From an uncultured Campylobacter sp. (GTDB taxonomy: Bacteria > Campylobacterota > Campylobacteria > Campylobacterales > Campylobacteraceae), in contig NZ_CALHVN010000042.1 in NCBI RefSeq assembly GCF_938039245.1, positions 42,804-106,803 of the forward strand: a DNA stretch of 64,000 nucleotides. Direction: 5' to 3'. Shown in pieces: positions 52,010-61,213 of the stretch (its first letter is position 1; every line of letters begins with the position of its first letter). The notes under the pieces are model-generated. The model saw only the letters and a list, made by a program, of their open reading frames with translations. It had not been told where the DNA came from and ran no database searches. The translations under genes and the position numbers were made by a program.

Positions 52010-52795
52010 CTAGCCCTCCTTTACGGTTTTTACGGCTTTTGCCAAGTCCTCTTGCCTCATAAAATGCTCGCCTATCAAAAACGCGTCGGCTCCTTGCGCA
52101 TGAAGCTCTTTTAGCTGCGAATGCTCGTAGATACCGCTTTCGGCGACGATGACGCTTGCGTTTTTGATTTTAGAAAACAGCTTCTCGCAAAGGCTCATAT
52201 CCATCTCAAACGTGCTTAAATTTCGGTGATTTACTCCGACTATCTTTGCGCGTGCGAAATTTGACTTTTCTACGTCCTCTTCGTCGTGCGTCTCTACCAG
52301 AGCCTCAAGCCCTAAAGAGCGCGCATAATCAAGCAGCCGCTTTAACTCGCCCGCGCTAAGAGCCTTTGCGATAAGCAAGATAAAATCAGCCCCGTAAACG
52401 AGCGCTTCTAAAATTTGATACTCGTCTACGATAAAATCCTTGCGAAGTAGCGGTAGCGAGCTTGCCCTTCTGATAGCGGATAAATACTCTAAATTTCCTT
52501 TAAAAAAATGCGGCTCGGTTAAAACCGAGATGGCGTTTGCGCCGCCCTTTTCATACTCTTTGGCTATCTCTACGGGCGCGAAATTTTGCCTTATTAGCCC
52601 CTTGCTAGGGCTTGCTTTTTTGACCTCGGCGATGATGCGATACGGCTCGTCTGAGCTACTTTTTAGCGCTTTTACCGCGTCTTTTATCTCGCGAGGATTT
52701 TTGGCTGCGAGCTCTTGTAGCTTTTCAAAAGGCGTTTGCGATTTTCGCAGCGCCAAGTCCTCTTTCGTTCGTTCAATTATCTGATCTAGTATCAT
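52010..52795 (-). CDS. trpC: Indole-3-glycerol-phosphate synthase TrpC
   Basis: A 261-residue TIM-barrel enzyme of tryptophan synthesis. Motifs: IIAEVKKASPSKGLIR, LRKDFIVDEYQILEA, IVGVNHRNLSTFEMD and VAESGIYEH. Its start overlaps the TPR gene stop (ATGA). It is separate from other trp genes in this window. Confidence 0.95.
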   Translation of the reverse strand: MILDQIIERTKEDLALRKSQTPFEKLQELAAKNPREIKDAVKALKSSSDEPYRIIAEVKKASPSKGLIRQNFAPVEIAKEYEKGGANAISVLTEPHFFKGNLEYLSAIRRASSLPLLRKDFIVDEYQILEALVYGADFILLIAKALSAGELKRLLDYARSLGLEALVETHDEEDVEKSNFARAKIVGVNHRNLSTFEMDMSLCEKLFSKIKNASVIVAESGIYEHSQLKELHAQGADAFLIGEHFMRQEDLAKAVKTVKEG

Positions 52796-54057
52796 TTTTT
52801 ACCCTTTTTTAAGCAACCTTTGATAGCGTTTATGTGCTCTTTACCCTCGGGCGAATTTACAAATTCCTCGTCGTGCAGGACTTGTTGCATTATCTCGTCG
52901 GCCTTTTTGCACTCGCCAAGCTTATAGTATCCCCACGCTAGCGAGTCTAGATAAAACACAGATCCCGGCTCTAGCTCAAGGGCTCTATTTACCAGATCTA
53001 TACCCTTTTTAGCGTCTATATCGTGGTCGATGAGTAGGTAGCCGTAGTAGTTTAGATATAGCGCGTTATTTAGCTTTACGGCTGATTTTTCAAAGTTATT
53101 TATGACTTGCTTTAGGCTATCTTTATCTATCTTTTTGGTTTGTTTGTTTGTGTCTCTTTCGTATTGATATATCGCCATTTTGGCTTGATATTCGAGATTA
53201 AAGCTCTTATCAAAGGCTTCTTGCGCTTTTTTATAAGCCTTAGCAAAATCCCCCGTCGCGGCGTAAAGATCCATCAAAGCGTCGTCATTGTAGGAGTATT
53301 TTTGCAAAAATTTGATAGCACCGTCGTAGTTTTTTTGATAGACGTAGACGCCAAGAGCCTTTTCGAGATAGATTTTTTCTTTCGTTGCTTCAAAAAGTCC
53401 CTCGTAAACATCGATCATATCTGAGTAGCGGCCGTCTTGCGCGTAGATATCTACTAGCGCGGAGACGGTCTCGACCTCGCAGCCGTCGATACGGCGCGAG
53501 CTCTCCAGATGCCTGATCGCCTCTTTTTTGTCGTTCATTTTATTGTATAAAAGATCGACTATTCGCAGTAGATTTTCCACGCTCCTATCTAGCTCGTACG
53601 CGCGCTCGAGCTCGCCTAGAGCGGCCTTGTTGTCGTTTTGCATCGAGTAGACGGCAGAGAGCATGACGTGGTTTTTAGAAACGTCCTCTTTTTTGACCAG
53701 CTCTTGCATTATCTTTGCGGCTTCGTCTAGTTTGTTTTCGCTCATCAAATTTGCGCCCTGTATGCGAAGCACGTCCACGTCGTCTTTTAGCACCTTTTGG
53801 CTGAGCGCTAAAATGCTTTTAAAATTTACGTTTTTAGAAAAAAACGCGAGCCTAAGCGCTTCTTTTAGATAGTCCGTGTTTTTAGTTTCTTCGTAAAGCT
53901 GCTCGTAAAGCTCGGTCGCCTCGTCGTGCTTGGCGTTTTCTACCGCTAAAAGCGCTTTGATAACGTATAAATTCTCGTCAAAACCGTCTTTGGCGGTAGC
54001 AAAACAAACAAGCAAGGCCGCCAATATAAATTTTAAAATCGCCTTATTCCCGCGCAT
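52792..54057 (-). CDS. TPR-repeat exported protein
   Basis: 421 residues with an N-terminal signal sequence (AILKFILAALLVCFATA) and about ten tetratricopeptide-type helical pairs, such as DEATELYEQLYEETKNTDYL, and a typical TPR pair near the C-terminus (ALELEPGSVFYLDSLAWGYY). The C. jejuni counterpart next to trpC is annotated a lipoprotein; a Cys is at position 18 (LLVC) but without a clear lipobox. It overlaps the YkgJ gene by 25 bp. Probably an envelope scaffold. Confidence 0.75.
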   Translation of the reverse strand: MRGNKAILKFILAALLVCFATAKDGFDENLYVIKALLAVENAKHDEATELYEQLYEETKNTDYLKEALRLAFFSKNVNFKSILALSQKVLKDDVDVLRIQGANLMSENKLDEAAKIMQELVKKEDVSKNHVMLSAVYSMQNDNKAALGELERAYELDRSVENLLRIVDLLYNKMNDKKEAIRHLESSRRIDGCEVETVSALVDIYAQDGRYSDMIDVYEGLFEATKEKIYLEKALGVYVYQKNYDGAIKFLQKYSYNDDALMDLYAATGDFAKAYKKAQEAFDKSFNLEYQAKMAIYQYERDTNKQTKKIDKDSLKQVINNFEKSAVKLNNALYLNYYGYLLIDHDIDAKKGIDLVNRALELEPGSVFYLDSLAWGYYKLGECKKADEIMQQVLHDEEFVNSPEGKEHINAIKGCLKKGKK

Positions 54058-54410
54058 TCTTTCTCCAATTCATTGATTTTATCCTTAAAATAGTCCCAAA
54101 ACGGAAAGGTGCGGCACTGGCTTGGGCGAAAGTCGTAAACCGAGCAGTTTTTTGCCGTTTCGTCAAAAAATACGCACGCAAATCCGCCCTCGTAGGGTTT
54201 TTCTTTGAGGCTAAATTTATATCCGAATTTATCCAAAAATCGCGATCTAAACTCGTCCTCGTTTATTTTTAAATGTTCCGCTAGTGCCGAAATTTCCGCC
54301 GAGCTTATCCATATATAGCCGCTTTCTCCCGTGCAGCATTTGCCGCCGCACCGCTCGCACTTGCTAGCGTCAAATTCATAACTAAAGCCATTTTGTCTTA
54401 GCAAATTCAC
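54033..54410 (-). CDS. YkgJ family Fe/Zn cysteine-cluster protein
   Basis: 125 residues. The cysteine cluster CERCGGKCC (about 18-26), a later AKNCSVYDFRPSQCRTFPFW and conserved acidic residues define the YkgJ family, thought to bind zinc or an iron-sulfur cluster. The function is not known. It overlaps the methyltransferase gene upstream by 4 bp and the TPR gene downstream by 25 bp. Confidence 0.8.
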   Translation of the reverse strand: MNLLRQNGFSYEFDASKCERCGGKCCTGESGYIWISSAEISALAEHLKINEDEFRSRFLDKFGYKFSLKEKPYEGGFACVFFDETAKNCSVYDFRPSQCRTFPFWDYFKDKINELEKECAGIRRF

Positions 54411-55102
54411 TGCTCCGCGTCCTTGCTTTGCGTATTTGCCGCGGCAAAAATTTGGGCCGCTTTTTTACTATAAACTCCGCCTTCAAAAACGAAAATCGCA
54501 GGCAAAATTTGAGCTAAGGATTTTGAGCTTTTTTTGGCCTCGATGAGTGCTAAATTTGCCGTGGCGTCTGCTTTTGGATGCACGAAGCAAAGCCTAGTAA
54601 GCGTAAATTTAAACTCGCTCAAACAAAACAAAATTTCAGTTAGGCGCTTAGCGTCGTAACAAAAGCTAAAAACTCCGCGCGGCTTTAGGAGCGAATTTGC
54701 CCTGCCTACAAGCTTGCTAAGGGGCAAATTTTCGCTGTATCTAGCGGTGCGAAGGTGTTCGTTCTCACTTTTTTTCGCGCCGTCGTGATAAAAAGGCGGG
54801 TTTGAGACGATGAGATCATATCTTTTTTCGCTCTTAAATTTAGCAAGATCAGCCGTTATAAACTCGGCTTCAAGCCCGTTTTGGCTAGCGTTTGCGGCGG
54901 CTAAATTTACGTTAGCTTCTAAAATATCGAGCAAGCTAAGCGAAATTTTAGGAAAATCGCGCTTTAAAAGCAGTCCCAAAACCCCGCTACCGCAGCCAAC
55001 GTCTAGCACCTCGCCGCGCACTCCGCCCTCACGGATGAAGTCGTACAAAAACATCGTGTCGCTGTTGTAGCGGTAGCCGTTTTTAGGCTGAGTGATTATC
55101 AT
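54407..55102 (-). CDS. TrmN6-like SAM-dependent methyltransferase
   Basis: 231 residues. SAM motif VLDVGCGSGVLGLLL, adenine-type catalytic motif IVSNPPFYHDG (NPPF) and GYRYNSDTMFLYDFI before motif I, the pattern of YfiC/TrmN6 methyltransferases that modify A37 of a tRNA. Substrate inferred from motif only. It is coupled to the genes on both sides by 4-bp overlaps. Confidence 0.82.
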   Translation of the reverse strand: MIITQPKNGYRYNSDTMFLYDFIREGGVRGEVLDVGCGSGVLGLLLKRDFPKISLSLLDILEANVNLAAANASQNGLEAEFITADLAKFKSEKRYDLIVSNPPFYHDGAKKSENEHLRTARYSENLPLSKLVGRANSLLKPRGVFSFCYDAKRLTEILFCLSEFKFTLTRLCFVHPKADATANLALIEAKKSSKSLAQILPAIFVFEGGVYSKKAAQIFAAANTQSKDAEQ

Positions 55103-57075
55103 CTATAGACCTTTATGATAAAGCCCTGCTTATCCTCGGATGTTATTATGTCGTTGCTGTACGATATGCGCGAAAAGTCGCCGAATTCGTCTTTTATCAG
55201 CTCTCCGGCGACCTTAGCGCGCTCCTTGCCGATACCGAAATTTGCATACGAATCGATCTTTTCAAGTTCGTCTTGAGGGATGGTTTTTGCTACTTTTGAG
55301 GTGGCGATAAAGTTACCGCGGCTTACTATCGGCGTGATTTCAAAATAATAATTTGAATTATAGCTCTGCAAAAAGTCGCTTACTTTATTTTTGCACGTTT
55401 GCGTCGGCTTATCCGAGCCCGCGCTCATATCCGTACACTCGACGGAGGCGATGAAAACTACCTTTTTAGGCACTTCGGCTCTAAAATTTAGCTGAATTAT
55501 CTTTTTTAGGTTTTCATTTTCGCTCATTAGCTCCTCGTTTTTAGCCATTATTTGCGATACTTCGCCCTTTGCGAGATTTCTTTGCGCGCTGGTTTTAGCT
55601 AAATTTTCCTTTGTTTGATTTAGGTTTTGCGCCTCGTTTAGCGCTTGCTTTTTTAGCTCCGCTATCTCCTCGTCTTTTTTTGCTATTTGGTTTGTTAGCT
55701 CGTTTATTTGCTCTTTGAAGCTCTCGTTTGATTTTAGATTTTCATCGACTAGAGCAGTGATTTTATTGTTTAAAATTTTATAGTTTTGGATATTTTTTTT
55801 ACCGGCGGCGATCTCGTCTGCTAGCAGCTCTTTTTGGGCGATTAGCGATTCGTTTAGCTCCGAGATTTTGGCGTCTGATTTTTGCAAAAGCTCATCTTTT
55901 TTAGCCGATTGCTCTACTAGCTCGTCTATTTTGGCTTGATGGTCGTTTTGAGCGCTAATCGCGCTTTGACGAGCATTTTCGAGTTCTATTTTCAGCGCGT
56001 CTATTTGAACTAAAAGCTTTTGCGATTCTTTTTCAAAGTCCTGCGATTGTTTTTCTATTTTCGCGTTTAGCTCGCTATTTGCCACTTTCAGCTCGTCGTT
56101 TACCGCTTTTAGATTATCTTTTGATTCGGCCTTTTTATTTGCGATTTCAAGACTTGCTTCAAGCTCGGTTATTTTTCTTTTACCCGCATTGAGCTCTTTT
56201 TCTAAAGATGAAATTTGATTTTTGTTAGAGCTTTGTAGGGATAAAATTTGAGCGTTAAATTCGCTCGAAACCCTCTTTATCTCGCTATCTTTTAGCCCCA
56301 GTTCGCTCATTAGCCTTGCGTTTTCGTTCTTTAGTTTCGCCGCCTCTGCCGCAACCGCTTTTAGCTCGTTTTCAAATTTTGCCTTGCTAGTTTGCGCCTC
56401 GTTTTTTAGCGCGTCGTTTTGCGCCTCCAGTCGTTTTAGCGCATTTTGATTTTCGTTTTGCGTTTTAGCGCTTGATTTGTCAAATTCGCTCTGCTTTTTT
56501 TCAAGCTGGGCTTTTAGATTTTTTATCTCTGCTCGTAGCGAAGTTAAATTTTGCTCTAAATTTTTATTTTTTTCGTTTTGTTCTTGCGCTTTGGCTAGTT
56601 TTTTATTTAGCTCATCGATCGCGCTTAGGCGCTGTTTGTCGTTAGCGCCTGCAGCTTGCTTTCGTCTAGCTTCCAGCTCGGCTTTTTGCTCGTTTAGCTG
56701 ATTTGTTATCTCTAGGTTTTTACCGACTAGATCGAGGTTGTCATCGTATAGGAGCTTGTTTTGCGCGCGCAAGACGCGGATTTGTTCTTTTAGCTCGGAC
56801 TCATTTCCCAAAACGGGCGCGTCGGTATCGTTTGCGTCCAAATTTTTTTCATCTATCAAATTTGGCAAAATGCGATTTTGCGGGGTTAAATTTTTATCGT
56901 CTTTAGCCTGCGCAAGCTCGTCTTTAGGCAGTTCCTCGACGTTCATTACCTGCACGGCGAGCTGTTTTGCGCTTTGGTCGCCGCCTTGTTTAGAAAACTC
57001 GAAATACAAATAATAACCGCCAAGCGTAAGCAAGCAACCGCAGATAAAAAATAAGACTAAATTTAACGCTCTCAA
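55099..57075 (-). CDS. Membrane-anchored long coiled-coil protein
   Basis: 658 residues. One N-terminal span (LVLFFICGCLLTLGGYYLYF), a short linker, then an almost continuous coiled coil from about 80 to 540 with heptads rich in Lys, Glu, Asn, Gln and Leu. A small C-terminal globular domain follows (about 545-658; VVFIASVECTDMSAG, GIGKERAKVAGELIKDEFGD). The last part resembles OmpA-like peptidoglycan-binding modules in pattern (ERAKVAGELI), which is a guess. It could span the periplasm or scaffold the cell envelope. Confidence 0.65.
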   Translation of the reverse strand: MRALNLVLFFICGCLLTLGGYYLYFEFSKQGGDQSAKQLAVQVMNVEELPKDELAQAKDDKNLTPQNRILPNLIDEKNLDANDTDAPVLGNESELKEQIRVLRAQNKLLYDDNLDLVGKNLEITNQLNEQKAELEARRKQAAGANDKQRLSAIDELNKKLAKAQEQNEKNKNLEQNLTSLRAEIKNLKAQLEKKQSEFDKSSAKTQNENQNALKRLEAQNDALKNEAQTSKAKFENELKAVAAEAAKLKNENARLMSELGLKDSEIKRVSSEFNAQILSLQSSNKNQISSLEKELNAGKRKITELEASLEIANKKAESKDNLKAVNDELKVANSELNAKIEKQSQDFEKESQKLLVQIDALKIELENARQSAISAQNDHQAKIDELVEQSAKKDELLQKSDAKISELNESLIAQKELLADEIAAGKKNIQNYKILNNKITALVDENLKSNESFKEQINELTNQIAKKDEEIAELKKQALNEAQNLNQTKENLAKTSAQRNLAKGEVSQIMAKNEELMSENENLKKIIQLNFRAEVPKKVVFIASVECTDMSAGSDKPTQTCKNKVSDFLQSYNSNYYFEITPIVSRGNFIATSKVAKTIPQDELEKIDSYANFGIGKERAKVAGELIKDEFGDFSRISYSNDIITSEDKQGFIIKVYR

Positions 57076-57077
57076 CT

Positions 57078-58028
57078 CTACTTTTCCTTGATGTTTTGAA
57101 CTACCTTATGCGCGTGATTTAGCGCTAGCACTATCGATCCGCCGTTTTTTAGCACTATATCGCCGCCGATATATAGCCCTGAGACGCTGCTTTCGTAGTG
57201 CTCGTTTACGATAGGATCTTTATCTGCGTCAAGCTCTACTCCGCATTTTTGCAAAAAATCAACCGGGGTCGAGCCGCCGATAGCGTAGACGACTCTATCG
57301 TAGACTCTGATTTTACCGTTTGAAAAGTGCGCCCTCACGCGTCCTGATTCGTTTTCTATCTCGGTGATATCGTGATTTAGGCGGACTTTTAGCTTATTTG
57401 CCTTCTCCAGCTCCCAAAGCGCGGCTAAATTTACGTCATTTACGCGGCTAAATTTGTCCTTGCGGTACGCTAGCGTGGTTTTGTTGTATTGGCACAGCTC
57501 GATAGCGTACTCTACTGCCGAATTTCCGCCGCCGACGACCAGCACCTTTTCGCCGCTGGAACAGGAGTTTAGATTAAAATTTACGACTCCGTTTAGCGAA
57601 GGCGGGATTTTATAGTCCGGCTTGTTTGGACGCCCCATTTTACCGATACTTATCATCACGTTTTTGGCCTTGTAGTCGCCCTTTGCGGTGTGCACGAAAA
57701 ACAAATCGTCCTTTTTTTTCACGCTTTCGACCTCGGAGTTAAAAACTGCTTCTATCTCGTCGTGGTCTAGCAGCTTATCAAAATAATCAAGCGTACTTTC
57801 TTTCGTGCCGTCCTCAAAGGACACGATGCCGTGGATGGTGCTGTCTTGACCTTTGTACTCCTTGTCCACGCGCTTGTTGTCTTTGTAAAATTTACGTATC
57901 GTTTGACTGTGATTGTCGCCTTTTTCGAGAAGCAAGACTTTTTTTAATCCGTTCGCCCTAGCCTCTACGACGGTCGCGATACCGCAAGGACCGCCGCCGA
58001 TAACGATAATATCGTAAACATCGCTCAT
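57078..58028 (-). CDS. FAD-dependent pyridine-nucleotide oxidoreductase (YpdA/TrxR-like)
   Basis: 316 residues with two Rossmann motifs, VIGGGPCGIATVVEA for FAD and VLVVGGGNSAVEYAIEL for NAD(P)H, and a C-terminal FAD motif GLYIGGDIVLKNGGSIV. No CxxC redox pair is present, so it is not a classical thioredoxin reductase; YpdA-type or ferredoxin-NADP reductase-like activity is more likely. It is the first gene of a seven-gene overlapping operon ending with the HIT gene. Confidence 0.82.
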   Translation of the reverse strand: MSDVYDIIVIGGGPCGIATVVEARANGLKKVLLLEKGDNHSQTIRKFYKDNKRVDKEYKGQDSTIHGIVSFEDGTKESTLDYFDKLLDHDEIEAVFNSEVESVKKKDDLFFVHTAKGDYKAKNVMISIGKMGRPNKPDYKIPPSLNGVVNFNLNSCSSGEKVLVVGGGNSAVEYAIELCQYNKTTLAYRKDKFSRVNDVNLAALWELEKANKLKVRLNHDITEIENESGRVRAHFSNGKIRVYDRVVYAIGGSTPVDFLQKCGVELDADKDPIVNEHYESSVSGLYIGGDIVLKNGGSIVLALNHAHKVVQNIKEK

Positions 58029-58078
58029 TAATTTCTCCGATTTTGATAATTTTTCATTAATGTAGCGAAAATTGGATT

Positions 58079-58276
58079 AAATTTTAAGAAATTCGCGAAA
58101 TTTGGGGTAAATTTAATCTAAAAGCGCAAAAAGCGGTCAAATTTAAAGATAAAAGGCGAGCGAGAGCAAATTTGGCTCGTTTAGATTCCATAAATTTACG
58201 AGTCAAATTTGAGCCTTGCTAAATTTACAAATTTATGAAAGGGCGCAAATTTCATCAAAATTTACGCCCGCTAAAG
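58079..58276. other. AAATTT-dense intergenic segment
   Basis: About 200 bp with 12 copies of AAATTT, many flanked as CAAATTTGA or TAAATTTA. Nothing else is evident between the flavoprotein gene and the DAHP synthase gene. Confidence 0.7.
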
Positions 58277-59614
58277 CTAAATTTTCTTTAAAAACTCAGC
58301 GATTAAAAACGCTAGTTCTAGCGACTGATCGGCGTTTAGGCGGGGATCGCACTGCGTCTCGTACCTGTGGGCTAGATCGTTTTCGTTTAGCTTAAACGAT
58401 CCGCCCGTGCACTCGGTCACGTCCTGACCCGTCATCTCTAAGTGCACGCCGCCAGCATGCGTACCTTCTGCTTTGTGGATTTCAAAAAAGCTCCGAACTT
58501 CGCTTAAAATTTTGTCAAATTCGCGCGTTTTGTAGCCGTTTGCGGCTTTTATCGTGTTGCCGTGCATCGGATCGATGCTATAGACGATATTTAGGCCTTC
58601 GCGTTTTATATCGCGTAGGATTTTAGGCAGTCGCTCGCCGATTTTATCCGCGCCCATTCTGATGATTACGTTTAGTCTGCCCGCTTCATTTTGTGGATTT
58701 AGCGCATTTGCGAGCGCTATAACGTCCTGCGCGGTAGCGTTTGGCCCGATCTTGACGCCAAGAGGATTGTGCACGCCGCTTAGAAAATGCACGTGAGCGT
58801 CGTTTATGCCGCGAGTACGCTCGCCGATCCAGAGCATATGCGCCGAGCAGTCGTACCAGTCGCCGGTGAGGCTATCCTCTCTAGTGAGCGCCTCCTCGTA
58901 CGGCAGCAAGAGCGCCTCGTGCGAGGTGTAGACCTTAGTTTCGCTAAGCGCGGGCGTATTTGAGGCGTTTATACCGCAAGCCCCCATAAAGGCTAGAGTT
59001 TGGCTCAGCTGCCTAGCTAGCTCGCCGTATTTAGCGTCAAGCTCGGGCTTTTTGATAAAGCCTAGGTTCCAGCGATTTACCTCGTGCAGATCGGCTAGAC
59101 CGCCGCGAGAAAAGGCGCGAAGCAGGTTCATCGTGGATGCGCTTTGATAATAAGCCTCGATCATGCGGTTTGGATCGGGCACGCGGGCGTCTTGGTTAAA
59201 TTCAAAGCCGTTTATGATGTCGCCTCGGTAGCTAGGTAGCTTTACGCCGCCTTGCTCCTCGTAGTCCGAGCTTCTAGGCTTGGCAAACTGACCCGCTACG
59301 CGCCCTACTTTTACGACGGGACAGCGTCCAGCAAAGGTTAAAACGATCGCCATTTGTAACATTACTTTAAACATATCGCGGATATTTACGGCGTTAAAAT
59401 TTGAAAAACTCTCCGCGCAGTCGCCCCCTTGTAGCAAAAACGCCTCGCCATTGCAAACTTTTGCAAGGTCTTGCTTTAGATTTCTAGCCTCGCCCGCAAA
59501 AACTAGCGGCGGCATCGTTTTTAGCTTATCCTCGGCCTTTTTTAGCAAGACCTCGTCGGGGTAGCTTGGCTGCTGTAAGATATTAAATTTTCTCCACGAA
59601 TCTCTACTCCACAT
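58277..59614 (-). CDS. aroG: Class II DAHP synthase (3-deoxy-7-phosphoheptulonate synthase)
   Basis: A 445-residue plant-type DAHP synthase, first enzyme of the shikimate pathway. It begins MWSRDSWRKFNILQQPSYP, and I chose this ATG (AAAGG upstream) over an upstream frame extension. Signatures are LLQGGDCAESF, GRVAGQFAKPRS, SAHMLWIGERTRG and DPMHGNTI. Gene symbol by C. jejuni-like naming; the class is certain. Confidence 0.92.
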   Translation of the reverse strand: MWSRDSWRKFNILQQPSYPDEVLLKKAEDKLKTMPPLVFAGEARNLKQDLAKVCNGEAFLLQGGDCAESFSNFNAVNIRDMFKVMLQMAIVLTFAGRCPVVKVGRVAGQFAKPRSSDYEEQGGVKLPSYRGDIINGFEFNQDARVPDPNRMIEAYYQSASTMNLLRAFSRGGLADLHEVNRWNLGFIKKPELDAKYGELARQLSQTLAFMGACGINASNTPALSETKVYTSHEALLLPYEEALTREDSLTGDWYDCSAHMLWIGERTRGINDAHVHFLSGVHNPLGVKIGPNATAQDVIALANALNPQNEAGRLNVIIRMGADKIGERLPKILRDIKREGLNIVYSIDPMHGNTIKAANGYKTREFDKILSEVRSFFEIHKAEGTHAGGVHLEMTGQDVTECTGGSFKLNENDLAHRYETQCDPRLNADQSLELAFLIAEFLKKI

Positions 59615-59740
59615 CTTTAAACCTTTCTTAAAAATAACGCCGATTTTAGCTAAAAGAAATTTTATTACAGATAAAATTTCAAATTTTAGCTTCAAATTCG
59701 CATTTTTTCGCCGCATAAGCTCTGCTTAACGACAAATAAA

Positions 59741-59746
59741 TATAAT
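59741..59746 (+). promoter_or_regulatory. Probable -10 element of the rarD gene
   Basis: AATATAATTTCG 21 bp upstream of the ATG contains TATAAT. It lies in the short region divergent from the DAHP synthase gene. Confidence 0.4.
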
Positions 59747-59766
59747 TTCGCCAAAAAAGCGGAAAA

Positions 59767-60657
59767 ATGAAGGACAAAAATCAAACCAAAATCGGCTTAA
59801 TCTACGGCCTGTCGGTATTTATTATCTGGGGCGTTTTTCCTATTTATTTTAAGCAACTTGGCGCGCTTTCGGCTACCGAGATCGTCGCTCACCGCATCGT
59901 TTGGTCGGTGCTGCTTTTGTTTTTACTGCTTAAATTTAGCCGCAAACTAGGCGCCGCAAAGAAAATTTTAAGCGACAAAAAAACTACGTTTTGGCTGTTT
60001 GTCACGGGGCTTCTAATCGCCGCAAATTGGTGGATCTACGTCTACGCCGTAAATATCGGCAAGATCGTGGAAACTAGTCTTGGTTATTTTATCAATCCGC
60101 TAATAAACATGCTCCTTGGCGTGCTGATTTTAAAAGAAAAGCTATCGCATGCGGGAAAATTTGCCGTCGGCATCGTCTTTGTGGCTATCGGAGTGCAAAT
60201 TTACGACGCGGGCGGCCTACCTATAATCTCTATTATTTTGCCTATCACGTTTGGATTTTATTCGCTCATTAGAAAGCGACTTAGCGTGCCTTCTTTAGAG
60301 GGACTTTTCGTCGAGACCGCGCTCATAGCTCCTATCGCGCTCGTCGCGCTATTTTTCGTCGCCGCTAGCGGGCAAAATCACTTTAGCTTTTCATGGTTTG
60401 GGCTTTTAATCGCGCTTTGCGGGCCTGCGACCGTCGTGCCGCTTTTGCTTTTTAACTCGGCAGCCACTAGGCTAAATTTAAGCACGATCGGCTATTTGCA
60501 GTATATCTCGCCTTCGATGCAGCTTTTGCTTGCCGTTTTTTACTACGGCGAGCAAGTTAGCGCGCTTAAGGCGCTATCGTTTTTGCTGATCTGGAGCGCG
60601 CTGGCGGTGGTTAGCTTTAGCGCAATTTATAGTAAAAAAAGCAAAATTTCAGTATAA
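59767..60657 (+). CDS. rarD: RarD (EamA/DMT family transporter)
   Basis: 296 residues with about ten membrane spans in two EamA repeats. Segments GLSVFIIWGVFPIYFKQLG, ATEIVAHRIVWSVLLL and IGYLQYISPSMQLLLAVF are typical of RarD. The substrate is unknown; RarD is linked historically to chloramphenicol sensitivity in other bacteria. Confidence 0.88.
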   Translation: MKDKNQTKIGLIYGLSVFIIWGVFPIYFKQLGALSATEIVAHRIVWSVLLLFLLLKFSRKLGAAKKILSDKKTTFWLFVTGLLIAANWWIYVYAVNIGKIVETSLGYFINPLINMLLGVLILKEKLSHAGKFAVGIVFVAIGVQIYDAGGLPIISIILPITFGFYSLIRKRLSVPSLEGLFVETALIAPIALVALFFVAASGQNHFSFSWFGLLIALCGPATVVPLLLFNSAATRLNLSTIGYLQYISPSMQLLLAVFYYGEQVSALKALSFLLIWSALAVVSFSAIYSKKSKISV

Positions 60658-60687
60658 CCGCAAATTTAAATCAAAAAAGGAAAAGCA

Positions 60688-61146
60688 ATGTCATCCATCG
60701 CATTTTACGCCGTCATCTGCGTCATAGCCGCTCTCGTGCTCTACGCGCAGATACAAAAGCTAACCAGAAAGATCGACGAGGACGGCACTTTAGCAAACAA
60801 CTCCCCCGAGGCCGCGCGTCAAATTTCGGTGCAAAAGTACAAGGATTTTTGCGAGATCATTAACGGCGAGCTAAGAGAGTTAAAGATGAAAGCGCTCTAC
60901 GACGACGCCCTAAAAAACGAGGATCTTAAAGAAAAATTTTTAGAAAGCCTAAGCGAGATGAGCAAGAAGCTAACATTTATCGAGACGATGAACACCGCTA
61001 GGAACCCCGATAAATGGGAGAGCGAGCTCTTTGAGGTGCTTAGCCGCCTAGACGATCTCGTCACGGAAAATTTCAAAGACGGCGAGCGCGCGGGCGACGA
61101 GATCAGGCAGCGTCTGGGCGCGGAGTTTAGCAAGCTGCAAAATTAA
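60688..61146 (+). CDS. Small membrane-anchored helical protein of unknown function
   Basis: 152 residues with one N-terminal span (IAFYAVICVIAALVLYAQI) and a charged helical soluble part (EIINGELRELKMKALYDDAL). AAAGG upstream. No family recognised. It precedes pyrB by 67 bp and may share its transcription. Confidence 0.6.
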   Translation: MSSIAFYAVICVIAALVLYAQIQKLTRKIDEDGTLANNSPEAARQISVQKYKDFCEIINGELRELKMKALYDDALKNEDLKEKFLESLSEMSKKLTFIETMNTARNPDKWESELFEVLSRLDDLVTENFKDGERAGDEIRQRLGAEFSKLQN

Positions 61147-61213
61147 ACCTTAAGTAAAAACGGGGTAATATCGCTTTTTTGATTTAACTCTATCTTTACT
61201 AAGGAAAAAACGG

